Positions 51,795-60,739 of a stretch of 64,000 bases of DNA are shown piece by piece. The notes under the pieces are model-generated. The model did not search any database and was not told the DNA's origin. It saw only the letters and a list, made by a program, of their open reading frames with translations. Made by a program: the position numbers and the translations under genes. Source of the DNA: Pseudomonas botevensis. Its GTDB lineage: Bacteria; Pseudomonadota; Gammaproteobacteria; Pseudomonadales; Pseudomonadaceae. Within the stretch, counting starts at the first letter, position 1, and every line of letters begins with the position of its first letter. Where the stretch lies: NCBI RefSeq assembly GCF_019145475.1, contig NZ_JAHTKI010000034.1:7501-71500 (forward strand), given 5' to 3'.

Positions 51795-52088
51795 ATGCAG
51801 GTAGAAAGCTTTTTCGAATGGCTCGGCCAGGTGCTCGGCTCGATCATCCGCTTCATCGTCGACGGTCTCAGCGGTCTGTTCAATGTGCTGGGCAATGCCG
51901 GCGGCAACTTTATCGACGGACTCGCCAAGACCCTGGGAATGGACACGTCGATCATCAGCATCATTGCGCTGATCGTCGGGCTGATGCTGTTGTGGTCGGC
52001 GATTCGTGCGTTCATGAATGCGTCGATCGTTGCCGGGATCATCTGGTTGTTGCTGGGGTTGTGGTTGTTGAGCTGGATTATTCACTAG
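51795..52088 (+). CDS. Small membrane protein, 97 residues
   Basis: A short membrane protein. It has an amphipathic N-terminal half (FFEWLGQVLGSIIRFIVDGL, then NVLGNAGGNFIDGLAKTLG) and two hydrophobic helices (IISIIALIVGLMLLWSAI and VAGIIWLLLGLWLLSWII). An AGGA lies 9 bp before the ATG. I do not recognise a named family. It stands alone between the MazG-like and MATE genes. Confidence 0.68.
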   Translation: MQVESFFEWLGQVLGSIIRFIVDGLSGLFNVLGNAGGNFIDGLAKTLGMDTSIISIIALIVGLMLLWSAIRAFMNASIVAGIIWLLLGLWLLSWIIH

Positions 52089-52148
52089 CGCTTTGCCGAA
52101 TCCGTAATCGCCAAGATCTTTCAGGTCGATGGAGAACGCAAGATACCT

Positions 52149-52192
52149 CGGCAGGCCCCCTCTCCCTCTGGGAGAGGGCTGGGGTGAGGGGC
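52149..52192. repeat. Dispersed CCCTCTCCC repeat
   Basis: CCCTCTCCCTCTGGGAGAGG followed by GCTGGGGTGAGGGG: a hairpin-forming copy of the element also found near 20999 and 41934. It lies upstream of the MATE gene. Confidence 0.75.
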
Positions 52193-52260
52193 GTCGGCAA
52201 TCACAGCCACAGCAAATCCCGAATGAATCGCTACAATGCCAGCTCCCCCAAGGAGCCCGC

Positions 52261-53610
52261 ATGTCCAAGCTGATCACCGACTGGCGCGACCGCGCGACCC
52301 ACCGCAAGGTCTGGGCGCTCGCCGCTCCCATGATTCTCTCGAACATTTCCGTGCCGCTGGTGGCGCTGGTCGACAGCACCGTCATTGGCCATCTGCCCCA
52401 CGCCCATCAACTGGGTGCCGTGGCGGTCGGCGCCAGCCTGTACACCTTCCTCGCCTGGGCCATGGGTTTTCTGCGCATGGGCACCACCGGTTTCGCGGCC
52501 CAAGCGGCCGGGCGCAGTGATGGCGCGGCGTTGCGGCAGATTCTGTTGCAGGGGTTGCTGCTGGCGATGGGGCTGGCGTTGCTGCTCGGCCTGTTGGGCG
52601 TACCGCTGAGCGGCATCGCATTGCACTTCATGCAACCCTCGGCGGAACTCGATCAACTGACCCGCGACTTCTTCCACACCCGCCTGTTCGGACTGCCGGC
52701 GGCGCTGGCCAGCTATGCGCTGGTCGGCTGGTTCCTCGGCACCCAGAACGCCCGGGCGCCGCTGGCGATTCTGTTGAGCACCAACCTGATCAACATCGCC
52801 CTCAACCTGTGGTTCGTGATCGGCCTGGACTGGGGCGTGGTCGGTTCGGCCCGGGCCTCGGTGATCGCCGAATGGAGCGGTGCCCTGCTCGGTCTGTGGA
52901 TGACCCGCAAGGCTTTGCACGCCTATCCCGGGCACATCGTCTGGGCCGCGCTGAGGGTCTGGCAGAGCTGGCGGGCGCTGCTGGCGGTCAACCGCGACAT
53001 TTTCATCCGCAGCCTGGCCCTGCAATCGGTGTTTTTCCTGATCACCGTGCAGGGTGCACGTCTCGGTGACGCCACGGTCGCGGCCAACGCGCTGCTGCTC
53101 AACGGCCTGTTGCTGACCGCCCACGCCCTCGACGGTCTAGCCCACGCCGTGGAAGCCCTGTGCGGACACGCAATCGGCGCCCGCGACCGGCTGGCCCTGC
53201 GCCGTTCGCTGGTGGTGGCCGGCGGCTGGTCGCTGCTGGCGAGTGTCGGTTTCGCCCTGCTGTTTCTGTGCGCCGGACATCTGTTCATCGAGATGCAGAC
53301 CGACATCCAGAGCGTGCGCGACACCGCGTTCGTTTACCTGCCCTACCTCGCCATGCTGCCGCTGATCGCGGTCTGGAGCTACCTGCTCGACGGCCTGTTC
53401 ATCGGCGCTACCCGTGCCCGGGAAATGCGCAACGGCATGCTGCTCACGGTGCTGCTGATGCTGCCGGTCGCCTGGGTGCTGCAGGGATTGGGCAACCATG
53501 GCCTGTGGATTTCGTTCCTGTTGTTCATGGTCTTGCGCAGCCTGACCCTCGGCACCCTGGCCCTGTGGCTGCGACGCAATGACGGCTGGTTCAGCGGCAC
53601 CGCACACTGA
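52261..53610 (+). CDS. dinF: MATE-family efflux transporter, DinF-like
   Basis: A 449-residue MATE exporter of the DinF group, with twelve predicted helices. Typical sequences are MILSNISVPLVALVDSTVIG near residue 25, GFLRMGTTGFAAQAAGR near 72, NLINIALNLWFVIG near 180 and DGLAHAVEALCGHAIGAR near 285. It exports toxic organic compounds in exchange for Na+ or H+. DinF of E. coli sits beside lexA and is SOS-induced; here there is no lexA and I see no LexA box, so regulation is probably different. Confidence 0.87.
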   Translation: MSKLITDWRDRATHRKVWALAAPMILSNISVPLVALVDSTVIGHLPHAHQLGAVAVGASLYTFLAWAMGFLRMGTTGFAAQAAGRSDGAALRQILLQGLLLAMGLALLLGLLGVPLSGIALHFMQPSAELDQLTRDFFHTRLFGLPAALASYALVGWFLGTQNARAPLAILLSTNLINIALNLWFVIGLDWGVVGSARASVIAEWSGALLGLWMTRKALHAYPGHIVWAALRVWQSWRALLAVNRDIFIRSLALQSVFFLITVQGARLGDATVAANALLLNGLLLTAHALDGLAHAVEALCGHAIGARDRLALRRSLVVAGGWSLLASVGFALLFLCAGHLFIEMQTDIQSVRDTAFVYLPYLAMLPLIAVWSYLLDGLFIGATRAREMRNGMLLTVLLMLPVAWVLQGLGNHGLWISFLLFMVLRSLTLGTLALWLRRNDGWFSGTAH

Positions 53611-53619
53611 AGCGACGTC

Positions 53620-54414
53620 TCAGGGTTGATCGCCCTGCCATTGCCGGCGCAGGTGTTCGAGCCGTTCCTGTGGCGTCAGCCCCGCCGGGGGCGGCGCCCA
53701 TGTGGCGCGCGGATACTGCAGGCGCAGCCACAGCCAGCCATCGAGCATCGCCCGTTCGCCGAAACCCAGCGCCAGCCCCTGTTGGACATGGGCGGCGAGC
53801 ACCGGAAAATCCGCCCCCACCGCCTGACACCAGCGCCAGATGTGCTGATCGAGCAGACAGGCTTGCAGGCGTTCACGCTGGCGTGACGTCAGGCTCTCAT
53901 CGACCCGCAACGGCTCCACCGCCAGCCGTGGATTGCGCAGTTGCTGCCAGCCCTGGCTGCCCATTGCCAGATCGGCCCAGGTGCCACCGAACCAGCGCAG
54001 CTGCTGGATCGGCCCGAGCCAGCGGCTCAGTTCACCGGCATCGCAGGCATCGAAGAAATAGCTGGCCGTCTGGCGGTTGTACCAGGTGAGCAAGGCCCGG
54101 TGCTGCAAGCCGAACGACACCGTGAGCATGCGCCGCAGGTGTTCGAGCAAGACCGGCGCCGCAGACTCGCTGCCCAGCAACAAACCGCTCCAGGTCTGGG
54201 GATCACGCTGACACAACGCCGCCAGCGCCGCGTTGCCTTGCAGTTCAATCAGCAACGGCCCTTGCTCGCGCACCGGCTGAAACTCGGTGCCCTCGAACAG
54301 CCAGAAACGGCGCACGCCGGCAAAGCCCCGGTGGAGGGTCATCAGCGCCTGGGGTGCCTGTGGCACATCCAGCAACAGCCACTGCGCGACCGGCTCCGGA
54401 GTCGCGGCGCTCAT
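53620..54414 (-). CDS. DUF4123 protein, type VI secretion effector adaptor
   Basis: A 264-residue protein with the DUF4123 pattern: WLLLDVPQAPQALMTLHR at the N terminus, PLLIELQG near residue 60, GLLLGSESAAPVLLEHLRRML near 80 and FYDP-like ASYFFDACDAGELSRWLGP near 120. DUF4123 proteins (Tap/TEC) load effectors onto a cognate VgrG. Its ATG at 54414 overlaps the vgrG stop by 4 bp, so the two are coupled. No effector gene follows: the next gene is the convergent MATE transporter, 9 bp away. Confidence 0.85.
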   Translation of the reverse strand: MSAATPEPVAQWLLLDVPQAPQALMTLHRGFAGVRRFWLFEGTEFQPVREQGPLLIELQGNAALAALCQRDPQTWSGLLLGSESAAPVLLEHLRRMLTVSFGLQHRALLTWYNRQTASYFFDACDAGELSRWLGPIQQLRWFGGTWADLAMGSQGWQQLRNPRLAVEPLRVDESLTSRQRERLQACLLDQHIWRWCQAVGADFPVLAAHVQQGLALGFGERAMLDGWLWLRLQYPRATWAPPPAGLTPQERLEHLRRQWQGDQP

Positions 54415-55751
54415 CGTCCGGGGCCCGGGTCGACGGCCGCGAGCAACCGGCAACTGCAGGTCGCTGGTGGGCAATGACTGAAACTGCCGCCACCGGGGAT
54501 CAGGCACAGCAACAGCAATGGCCCGGCCGATTGCAGGAACACCGGCATCCCTTCGCTGCTCAGCGTCTGCGGCATCGGAACCGGATCATCGTCGTCGACA
54601 TCCTCCACCGGCACCGGCGTGCGCAAAACACCGCTGATCATCGGCTGGTCAGGATCGCCCTCAAGGAAACTCACGACCACCTCGACCCCGTCGCCCAGCG
54701 CGGACAGCGGTACGTCGGCCAGTGCCGGTGCCAGCGGCAGCCAGCAATGACTGGGCGCTGCGCCCTCGCCCTGATACAGCCAGTCGAATTGCACCGCCAC
54801 CGGCCGCGAACGATCGGGCAAGGGTTCGTCCACCTCGACCACCCAGGCCCGTTGCAGGCTGTGCATCCGAGGACGGACGAGGGGCACGAACGGCACGTCG
54901 CCCTGCGTCCCGTCGACCCGGTTGGCGTAGACCGGCTCACGGCTGTGATCGCCCAGATGCTCGACCCGGGTCACCAGCCAGCCGCGATTGCACTCGCTGA
55001 GCGGGTGGCCGGTCAACGGCAGCCAATGACCGCTGCGCAGGGCCGGCAGATCGGTATCGCCCTCGGCGGTTTGCAGCACCCGCGAAGGTTCGCCCCGCAG
55101 ACTGCTGCGCACTTCGCCCTGCACCTGCCAGCGACGTACACCCAGGGCCTCGCCGGCCTCAGCGAACCACACTTCGCCCGACCGAGGCAGACTGGCCGGG
55201 TCATCGCCGAACACCAGGCAATGGCCGGTACGCCCGTGTTCGAAGCGGTAGTGAATGCGCTCCTGCCCGCACAAGCGCTGGACGAATTGCAGGTCCGACT
55301 CGCGGTACTGGGTACAGAACGTCCGGGCGGGATAGTCGGCCAACAGCTCGAAGCGCAACTGCGGGCCGCTGATTCCGTGTTCTTTCAGCACCTGGGCGAG
55401 GATTTGCGGCACCGAGCGCCCACTGAACATCCGCTGGCTGAAGCGCAGGTCGAGGCAGCTCAGCCTCGGCCCCAGCCGCACCCGGCACAACCGGAAACAC
55501 TGGCCATGTTCCTGCTGCACAAGACTCTGCAATTGCCCATGCACGCCGTTGCCCGGTGGTCCGAAGCGCAGAAATCCCGCGCGGTGCAACAGCCCGGCGA
55601 GGTCCAGGTGCGGGTCGTCGATCAATACATCGATCTCGAACGCAAAGGGTTCGTTGAGGGCTTCGCTACCGGTAAAGGCCAGGACTTCGAAGGGGGCGGA
55701 CAGACCCGCTACATCGAGACTGAACGACGGCTCGTCGGCTGGTTCGAACAT
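54411..55751 (-). CDS. vgrG: Short VgrG-family type VI secretion tip protein
   Basis: A 446-residue VgrG/Gp27-Gp5-like protein, clearly shorter than the 600-800 residues usual in T6SS. It has the gp27-like head (YRESDLQFVQRLCGQERIHY near residue 150), the GHWLPLTGHPLSECNRGWLV region and the OB-fold (VAVQFDWLYQG, CWLPLAPALAD, VVVSFLEGDPDQPMISG). The gp5-like beta-helical needle and any effector extension are missing; instead the protein ends in a hydrophobic and Cys-rich tail (LLLLCLIPGG, SHCPPATCSCR). It is coupled to a DUF4123 adaptor. It may be a specialised tip or a reduced remnant. Confidence 0.85.
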   Translation of the reverse strand: MFEPADEPSFSLDVAGLSAPFEVLAFTGSEALNEPFAFEIDVLIDDPHLDLAGLLHRAGFLRFGPPGNGVHGQLQSLVQQEHGQCFRLCRVRLGPRLSCLDLRFSQRMFSGRSVPQILAQVLKEHGISGPQLRFELLADYPARTFCTQYRESDLQFVQRLCGQERIHYRFEHGRTGHCLVFGDDPASLPRSGEVWFAEAGEALGVRRWQVQGEVRSSLRGEPSRVLQTAEGDTDLPALRSGHWLPLTGHPLSECNRGWLVTRVEHLGDHSREPVYANRVDGTQGDVPFVPLVRPRMHSLQRAWVVEVDEPLPDRSRPVAVQFDWLYQGEGAAPSHCWLPLAPALADVPLSALGDGVEVVVSFLEGDPDQPMISGVLRTPVPVEDVDDDDPVPMPQTLSSEGMPVFLQSAGPLLLLCLIPGGGSFSHCPPATCSCRLLAAVDPGPGR

Positions 55752-55983
55752 GGGCGTTTCTCTACAGGAGGGGCGGTCGGGGATTCTCGCCGAGAGCCAT
55801 GGCCGAGTAGAGAGCCGAAGTACAACTTAGGAAATGACCTACGCGAAAAGCAGACGACATCACTATGCTGGTCAAGGCGTAGGCCGTTTCGCGAGTAAAA
55901 GAAGAGGTTTCGCACCAGGCCATCTGAAATGTCCGCGACGGCGGGAACAATTTCAGACAGCCCGGGGCTACAGGGGGATGGTG
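55752..55983. other. Intergenic region between speA and vgrG
   Basis: A 232-bp region holding the vgrG promoter. Two interleaved inverted repeats are visible: CCTACGC (55838) with GCGTAGG (55877), and CGCGAAA (55842) with TTTCGCG (55887). Their 5' arms overlap, so only one could pair at a time. Confidence 0.45.
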
Positions 55984-57897
55984 TCAGGAAGACAGGTAGG
56001 AAGAACGGGTCAGGCCCAGGCGCAACGCATCGAGGAACTGCGTGCGCTCATTGGCGCTGATGCGGGCACTGGCGCACTTGTCGCGGTAGTGAGTCATCAA
56101 CTCTTCCGGCGACAGGTGCACGTAGCGCAGCATGTCTTCGATGGTGTCGTGGGTTTCAATTCCGGCGTGGTACACGCTGCCGTCGGCGTTCTGATAGATG
56201 TTCACCGAGTCGGTGTCACCGAACAGGTTGTGCATGTCGCCGAGGATTTCCTGATAGGCCCCGACCAGGAACACGCCCAGCAGGTAGTCTTCACCCTCGT
56301 TCAGGCCGTGTACCGGCAGGCTGGTTTCGATGCTCTGCTCGTCGACGTACTGGTTGATCTTGCCGTCGGAGTCGCAGGTCAGATCCTGCAGCACCGCGCG
56401 ACGCAGCGGCTCTTCGTCGAGACGGTGCAGCGGGATGATCGGCAGGACCTGATCGATCGCCCAGGTGTCCGGCAGGCTCTGGAACACCGAGAAGTTGCAG
56501 ATGTACTTGTCGGCCAGTTTGTCGTTGAGTTCGTCGAGCACCTGACGGTGCGAACGCTGGCGCGCCTTCAGCGAGTTGTGCAGGCGACGGCACACGGCGA
56601 AGTAGCACTGCTCGGCCAGGGCTTTTTCCGCCAAGGTCAGCTTGCCGTCGGCGTACTGCGCGGCGACGTCGCTCATGTAGTGGGTGGCGCGCCAGTAGGT
56701 TTCGGTGACCATTTCGATGTCGGTCGGGCCGAGCAGGTCAACCAGCCACTGCACGGTTTCCGGCAGCGATTCCTTGTTCTCGATCTGCGGCACGTCGTCG
56801 TTGTGTTTCTCGACGTCGGTCACCTGCACCACCAGCATCGCGTGGTGCGCGGTCAGCGAGCGGCCGCTTTCGGAGAAGATGTGCGGATGCGGCAGGCTCT
56901 GCGCGTCGCAGAACTCCTTGAGCATGCCGACCACGACACCGGCGTAATCGTCCATGTCGTAGTTGATCGAACTGGCGTTGCGCGAGTGGGTGCCGTCGTA
57001 GTCGACGCCCAGGCCGCCACCGACGTCGATGTGATCCACCGGCAGACCCAGGTTGCGCAGCTCGCCGTAGTAACGGATCGCTTCCTTGAAGCCGTGCTGG
57101 TAGTCGGCCAGGTTGGCGATCTGCGAACCCATGTGGAAGTGCAGCAGGCGGATGCCCTGATCCAGGCCGGCAGCGCGGAAGCGCTCGACCACCGACAGTA
57201 GTTGCGCCGCCGACAGACCGAACTTGGATTTCTCGCCACCGGTGTCCGCCCACTTCGACGACGCCAGCGACGACAGACGCACACGCAGACCGACTTGCGG
57301 CTTGACCTTGAGCGAAGCGGCCTCGTCGATCACCAGTCCGACCTCGGACTCCTTCTCGATCACGATGAACACGTTGTGGCCGAGCTTCTGGCCCATCAGC
57401 GCCAGACGGATGAACTCGCGGTCCTTGTAACCGTTGCAGACGATGGTGCCGCCCTTCGGCGCCAGCGCCAGCACTGCCAGCAGCTCAGGCTTGGAACCGG
57501 CTTCCAGACCGATGGAAACATTCTGGGTGGCGATGATGTTCTCGATCACCGCTTCTTGCTGGTTGACCTTGATCGGGTACAGCGCGGTGTACTTGCTCTG
57601 GTATTCCAGGCGTTCGATGTTGGCATCGAAAGCGCCGGTCAACTGACGGACGCGGTCTTGCAGGATGTCGGGAAAACGAACCAGCAACGGCAAGGACAAA
57701 CCGCTTTTGCGCAGTTGGTCGACTTGCTCGAACAGGTCGATGGGTGAGCTGCTCGGGCCGTTCGGACGAACTTCGACGCGACCGGCGTCATTGATCGCGA
57801 AATACCCGGCCCCCCAATGGCGAATCCCGTAAACACTGCGGCTGTCCGCAACTGTCCATTGGCTGCCATCGTCTTTGCGTGTGCGTCGTACGGACAT
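55984..57897 (-). CDS. speA: Biosynthetic arginine decarboxylase
   Basis: A 637-residue PLP enzyme of fold type III that converts arginine to agmatine, the first step of putrescine synthesis. The PLP lysine is in YTALYPIKVNQQEAV near residue 108. Other family motifs are GSKPELLAVLAL, LRVRLSSLASSKWADTGGEK, LHFHMGSQI, DVGGGLGVDYDGTHS and the C-terminal VGAYQEILGDMHNLFGD. Length matches the family. The ATG is at 57897; a long hairpin lies between it and the upstream SUI1-type gene. Confidence 0.95.
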   Translation of the reverse strand: MSVRRTRKDDGSQWTVADSRSVYGIRHWGAGYFAINDAGRVEVRPNGPSSSPIDLFEQVDQLRKSGLSLPLLVRFPDILQDRVRQLTGAFDANIERLEYQSKYTALYPIKVNQQEAVIENIIATQNVSIGLEAGSKPELLAVLALAPKGGTIVCNGYKDREFIRLALMGQKLGHNVFIVIEKESEVGLVIDEAASLKVKPQVGLRVRLSSLASSKWADTGGEKSKFGLSAAQLLSVVERFRAAGLDQGIRLLHFHMGSQIANLADYQHGFKEAIRYYGELRNLGLPVDHIDVGGGLGVDYDGTHSRNASSINYDMDDYAGVVVGMLKEFCDAQSLPHPHIFSESGRSLTAHHAMLVVQVTDVEKHNDDVPQIENKESLPETVQWLVDLLGPTDIEMVTETYWRATHYMSDVAAQYADGKLTLAEKALAEQCYFAVCRRLHNSLKARQRSHRQVLDELNDKLADKYICNFSVFQSLPDTWAIDQVLPIIPLHRLDEEPLRRAVLQDLTCDSDGKINQYVDEQSIETSLPVHGLNEGEDYLLGVFLVGAYQEILGDMHNLFGDTDSVNIYQNADGSVYHAGIETHDTIEDMLRYVHLSPEELMTHYRDKCASARISANERTQFLDALRLGLTRSSYLSS

Positions 57898-58035
57898 CGA
57901 AGTCCCCTATAAAGAAGTCATGGAGCGTCGCCTGACGTTCAGGCCGCCGCAGTCTAAAGAATGAAAATGACGGTTCGTCAGCGGGGCGGTAGACCGCGCT
58001 GACCGCGTTGAGTTTAGAAACCGGTCATGAACAGG

Positions 58036-58113
58036 CTCTGTGAAAACCATGGAGACGACACCGAATCTGACGGATTTCAGAACCGGGTCAAGCCATCGGT
58101 GGTTTTCACAGAG
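58036..58113. repeat. Long-arm hairpin, 78 bp
   Basis: Perfect 14-bp arms CTCTGTGAAAACCA (58036-58049) and TGGTTTTCACAGAG (58100-58113) enclose 50 bp. It begins 4 bp past the SUI1-type gene stop on the minus strand. There is no U-tract, so it looks more like a small mobile or processed hairpin than a canonical terminator. Confidence 0.75.
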
Positions 58114-58117
58114 GCTG

Positions 58118-58489
58118 CTAGCCGCCGGACTTCTTCGCCTTGAAACCGTGCTTGATCAGTTCAGCCAAGAGTAGCTCGACATGATCGCCCTGGATTTCGA
58201 TGACCCCGTCTTTCAACGCGCCGCCGGTGCCGCAACGTTTCTTCAACGTTGTCGCCAGCTCTTTGAGCGCGTCTTCGGCCAGGGGCACGCCGGTGATTGT
58301 GGTCACCGTCTTGCCGCCACGGCCCTTGCTCTCGCGACGCACGCGGGCAATGCCGTCACCGGCCGGGATCACGGTTTGTTTGCAGATACAGGCGTCCACC
58401 GGCTTGCTGCATTCCGGGCAATGACGACCTGCGTCGGTGGAAAATACCAGGCCGCCCAGGGCGGCGAAGGATGCGGCTTTTTTGGCCAC
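58118..58489 (-). CDS. SUI1/YciH-family translation initiation factor-like protein
   Basis: A 123-residue eIF1-like protein. The N-terminal part has a zinc-ribbon-like CPECSKPVDACIC near residues 24-36. The SUI1 domain follows (RRESKGRGGKTVTTITGVP, then LKKRCGTGGALKDGVIEIQG). Bacterial YciH influences start-codon fidelity in vitro. I place the start at the GTG at 58489 because AGAGGA stands 6 bp before it; a TTG at 58495 is too close to that site. Confidence 0.88.
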   Translation of the reverse strand: MAKKAASFAALGGLVFSTDAGRHCPECSKPVDACICKQTVIPAGDGIARVRRESKGRGGKTVTTITGVPLAEDALKELATTLKKRCGTGGALKDGVIEIQGDHVELLLAELIKHGFKAKKSGG

Positions 58490-58676
58490 CGGCAATCCTC
58501 TCGGGAGGACAAAGACTGATCGCGACCTTGGGCAAGGTCATCGACCGCGAAGCCCCACTCAGGCAGGGGCAGCGCTACTGCACCGTTTGCGCCTGTAAAG
58601 CACGCCGGTACAGCTTGAAAAGGTCGCGCAGTGTAACGGCAAAAGCGTCGATTGCTAAGTGCCAATCGGCGCCATT

Positions 58677-59234
58677 TTATGAGTTCTTTGCGACGTCGCT
58701 CTGTTGCGCCTTGAGATAGCGTTTCAAGGCCGCCAGAGAGTCCGGGCAATAAGGCTTCTGCTCGATTTCCAGCAGGACCTGATCGACTGGAATGAAGCGT
58801 GCCTCGAGCACTTCTTCCGGCTGCAGGATCAACGGCCCGTCCCACACCGCCGAAAACGCCGAACACCACAGGCGGTTGCCGGTGTCCTCGAAGAAGAAAT
58901 GGTCATGGGCGGTCAGTTCCACGCCGCTCACGCCCAACTCTTCCTCCAGCTCGCGGGCCGCCGACTCGGCGTAGGTTTCGCTGGCCTGCACCATGCCGCC
59001 CGCCGCCACGTCCCAATAACCGGGATAGATCGCCTTGCTCAGGGTGCGCCGGTGTACGCAGAGTTCACCGGCGGAGTTGAACAGCATGATGTAGGTGCCC
59101 CGCCCGATCAGCCCGCGCTCACGCAGGTCGGAGCGCACCAGGGCGCCGAGCAGGTTGTCCTGCTCGTCGACCCAGGCGATCTGTTCGGCATCCGAAGCGG
59201 CGCGGTGCGCCGCTTCCCTGGCGTTGTCGCTCAT
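58677..59234 (-). CDS. Nudix hydrolase, YfcD-like
   Basis: A 185-residue Nudix protein. The Nudix box is GGMVQASETYAESAARELEEEL followed by GV, split here only by my count: its Gly-Gly opens near residue 79 and the REL-EE core is at 92-97, all catalytic glutamates present. The flanks (GRGTYIMLFNSAGELCVHRR and PGYWDVAAGG) resemble YfcD and isopentenyl-diphosphate isomerase-like Nudix enzymes. The substrate is unknown. It follows the DUF2333 gene by 3 bp on the same strand. Confidence 0.87.
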   Translation of the reverse strand: MSDNAREAAHRAASDAEQIAWVDEQDNLLGALVRSDLRERGLIGRGTYIMLFNSAGELCVHRRTLSKAIYPGYWDVAAGGMVQASETYAESAARELEEELGVSGVELTAHDHFFFEDTGNRLWCSAFSAVWDGPLILQPEEVLEARFIPVDQVLLEIEQKPYCPDSLAALKRYLKAQQSDVAKNS

Positions 59235-59237
59235 GGC

Positions 59238-60305
59238 TCAGCCCTGGTTGAGCAGTTGGCGCAGATCGATCACTGCGGCGTTGGCCCGGGAAATATAGTT
59301 GGCCATCACCAGCGAGTGGTTGGCCAGGACACCGAAACCGCTGCCGTTGAGGATCATCGGACTCCACACCGGCTCCTGCGAAGCCTCCAGCTCACGAATG
59401 ATCTGGCGCACGCTGACCGTGGCGTTCTTCTTCGCCAGCACATCGGCGAAATCCACTTCGATGGCGCGCAACAGGTGCGACAGTGCCCAGGCCTGGCCGC
59501 GCGCTTCGTAGAACACGTTGTCGATCTGCATCCACGGGGTTTCGACGATTTCCTCGTCAACCTGTGGCACTTCACCGACTGCCGGGGTTTCCGTTTTCAG
59601 TGCGGTGTTGAGCTTGACCCGACCGACGCTGGCCGACAGCCGTTGCGACAGCGAACCCAGACGGGTGCCGACATCGCCCAGCCAGTTGTTGAGGTTGTCG
59701 GCGCGGGCGTAGAACAGTGCGTTTTTCTGCGACGGATCCGACAGACGCGCCTGATAGCGGCTCAGCGAGTTAATGCCTTCCTGATATTCCGATTCACTCG
59801 ACGGCAGGATCCAGCTCTTGTTGTCGAAGTTGAAACGCGGCTCGGCCTTGGCCAGATCGGCGTCTTCGGCCGATTGCGATTGCGAACGGGCGAAATCCTT
59901 GCGCAAGGCACGGGTCAGGTCGCGCACCTGGACCAGCACGCCGTATTCCCAGCTCGGCATGTTGTCCATCCACAGGCCCGGCGGGAAGCGGTCGTTGGAA
60001 ATGTAGCCGCCCGGCTTGTCGAGCAAGGTGCCGGCGACGGTCTTCAGGGTTTCGACGGTGGTGTAGCCGACCACCATCTGCTTGCCTTCCTTCTCGGCGG
60101 CCACCTGGGCGTTCTGCGCCACGGGGAACAGCGCAGGTTCCTGGCTCCAGTACCAGCCCAGGCCAATGGTCACCAACAGGTAGAGGCCGATCAATGTCGC
60201 CAGCGCGCGGCTGAACAGCAGACCGCCGACATAACTGCGGGTGGCCGACTTGGGCTCGGCGGCACGTTCAGGCGCGCTGCCCGCGCGGTTCTTCCAGTCC
60301 AGCAT
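59238..60305 (-). CDS. DUF2333 inner-membrane protein
   Basis: A 355-residue protein with one N-terminal membrane helix (ALATLIGLYLLVTIGLGWYW, residues 34-53) and a large periplasmic helical domain. Family features include PGGYISNDRFPPGLWMDN near residue 98 and the C-terminal ILNGSGFGVLANHSLVMANY. It is a conserved gammaproteobacterial family of unknown role. It is the first gene of a two-gene unit with the Nudix hydrolase. Confidence 0.86.
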   Translation of the reverse strand: MLDWKNRAGSAPERAAEPKSATRSYVGGLLFSRALATLIGLYLLVTIGLGWYWSQEPALFPVAQNAQVAAEKEGKQMVVGYTTVETLKTVAGTLLDKPGGYISNDRFPPGLWMDNMPSWEYGVLVQVRDLTRALRKDFARSQSQSAEDADLAKAEPRFNFDNKSWILPSSESEYQEGINSLSRYQARLSDPSQKNALFYARADNLNNWLGDVGTRLGSLSQRLSASVGRVKLNTALKTETPAVGEVPQVDEEIVETPWMQIDNVFYEARGQAWALSHLLRAIEVDFADVLAKKNATVSVRQIIRELEASQEPVWSPMILNGSGFGVLANHSLVMANYISRANAAVIDLRQLLNQG

Positions 60306-60739
60306 GGCGATATCCTTTCAAAACTTGGGTTCAACGGTTCGACCACAACCATACAACAACGTGCCTTGGCCCGGCACCCGCGATGATGGATAAGCCGCAA
60401 ATCGTGCGGGCGAGTGACGCATTCGCCGACCCTAAGGGATTCCCCGATGCGCTCTGCCCTACCAACAGCGCTGCCCACCCTCTGAAAACATCGCCGGACT
60501 CATTCAGAGCACTTATGTTAATGCCACAAAACAATCACTTTCGCGAAGCTTCCAGCATGGCAAGCGCCCGGCTCACGGGGACTTGCCCGACGAGCAAGTC
60601 CAAAACAAAACCATCCGGTCAGAAACTGAATTGTGTCGCACCGCAGATTATTGACGTACGACACTCATATAGGGGAAAAGAGGTGCTAGCATAGAGCCAC
60701 CAGTCGATCTCAGCATGCACCCTAACTAGTAGTCAGGAT
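60306..60739. other. Intergenic region upstream of the diguanylate cyclase
   Basis: A 434-bp divergent interval between DUF2333 and the GGDEF protein. An in-frame stretch without a ribosome site covers part of it and is probably not a gene. TTGACG occurs at 60651, but no -10 sits at a usable distance. I see no hairpin of note. Confidence 0.4.

Noticed and set aside
60383..60694. A 103-residue plus-strand frame upstream of the diguanylate cyclase
   Set aside because: No ribosome site, mixed composition and no family resemblance; it occupies a promoter region.
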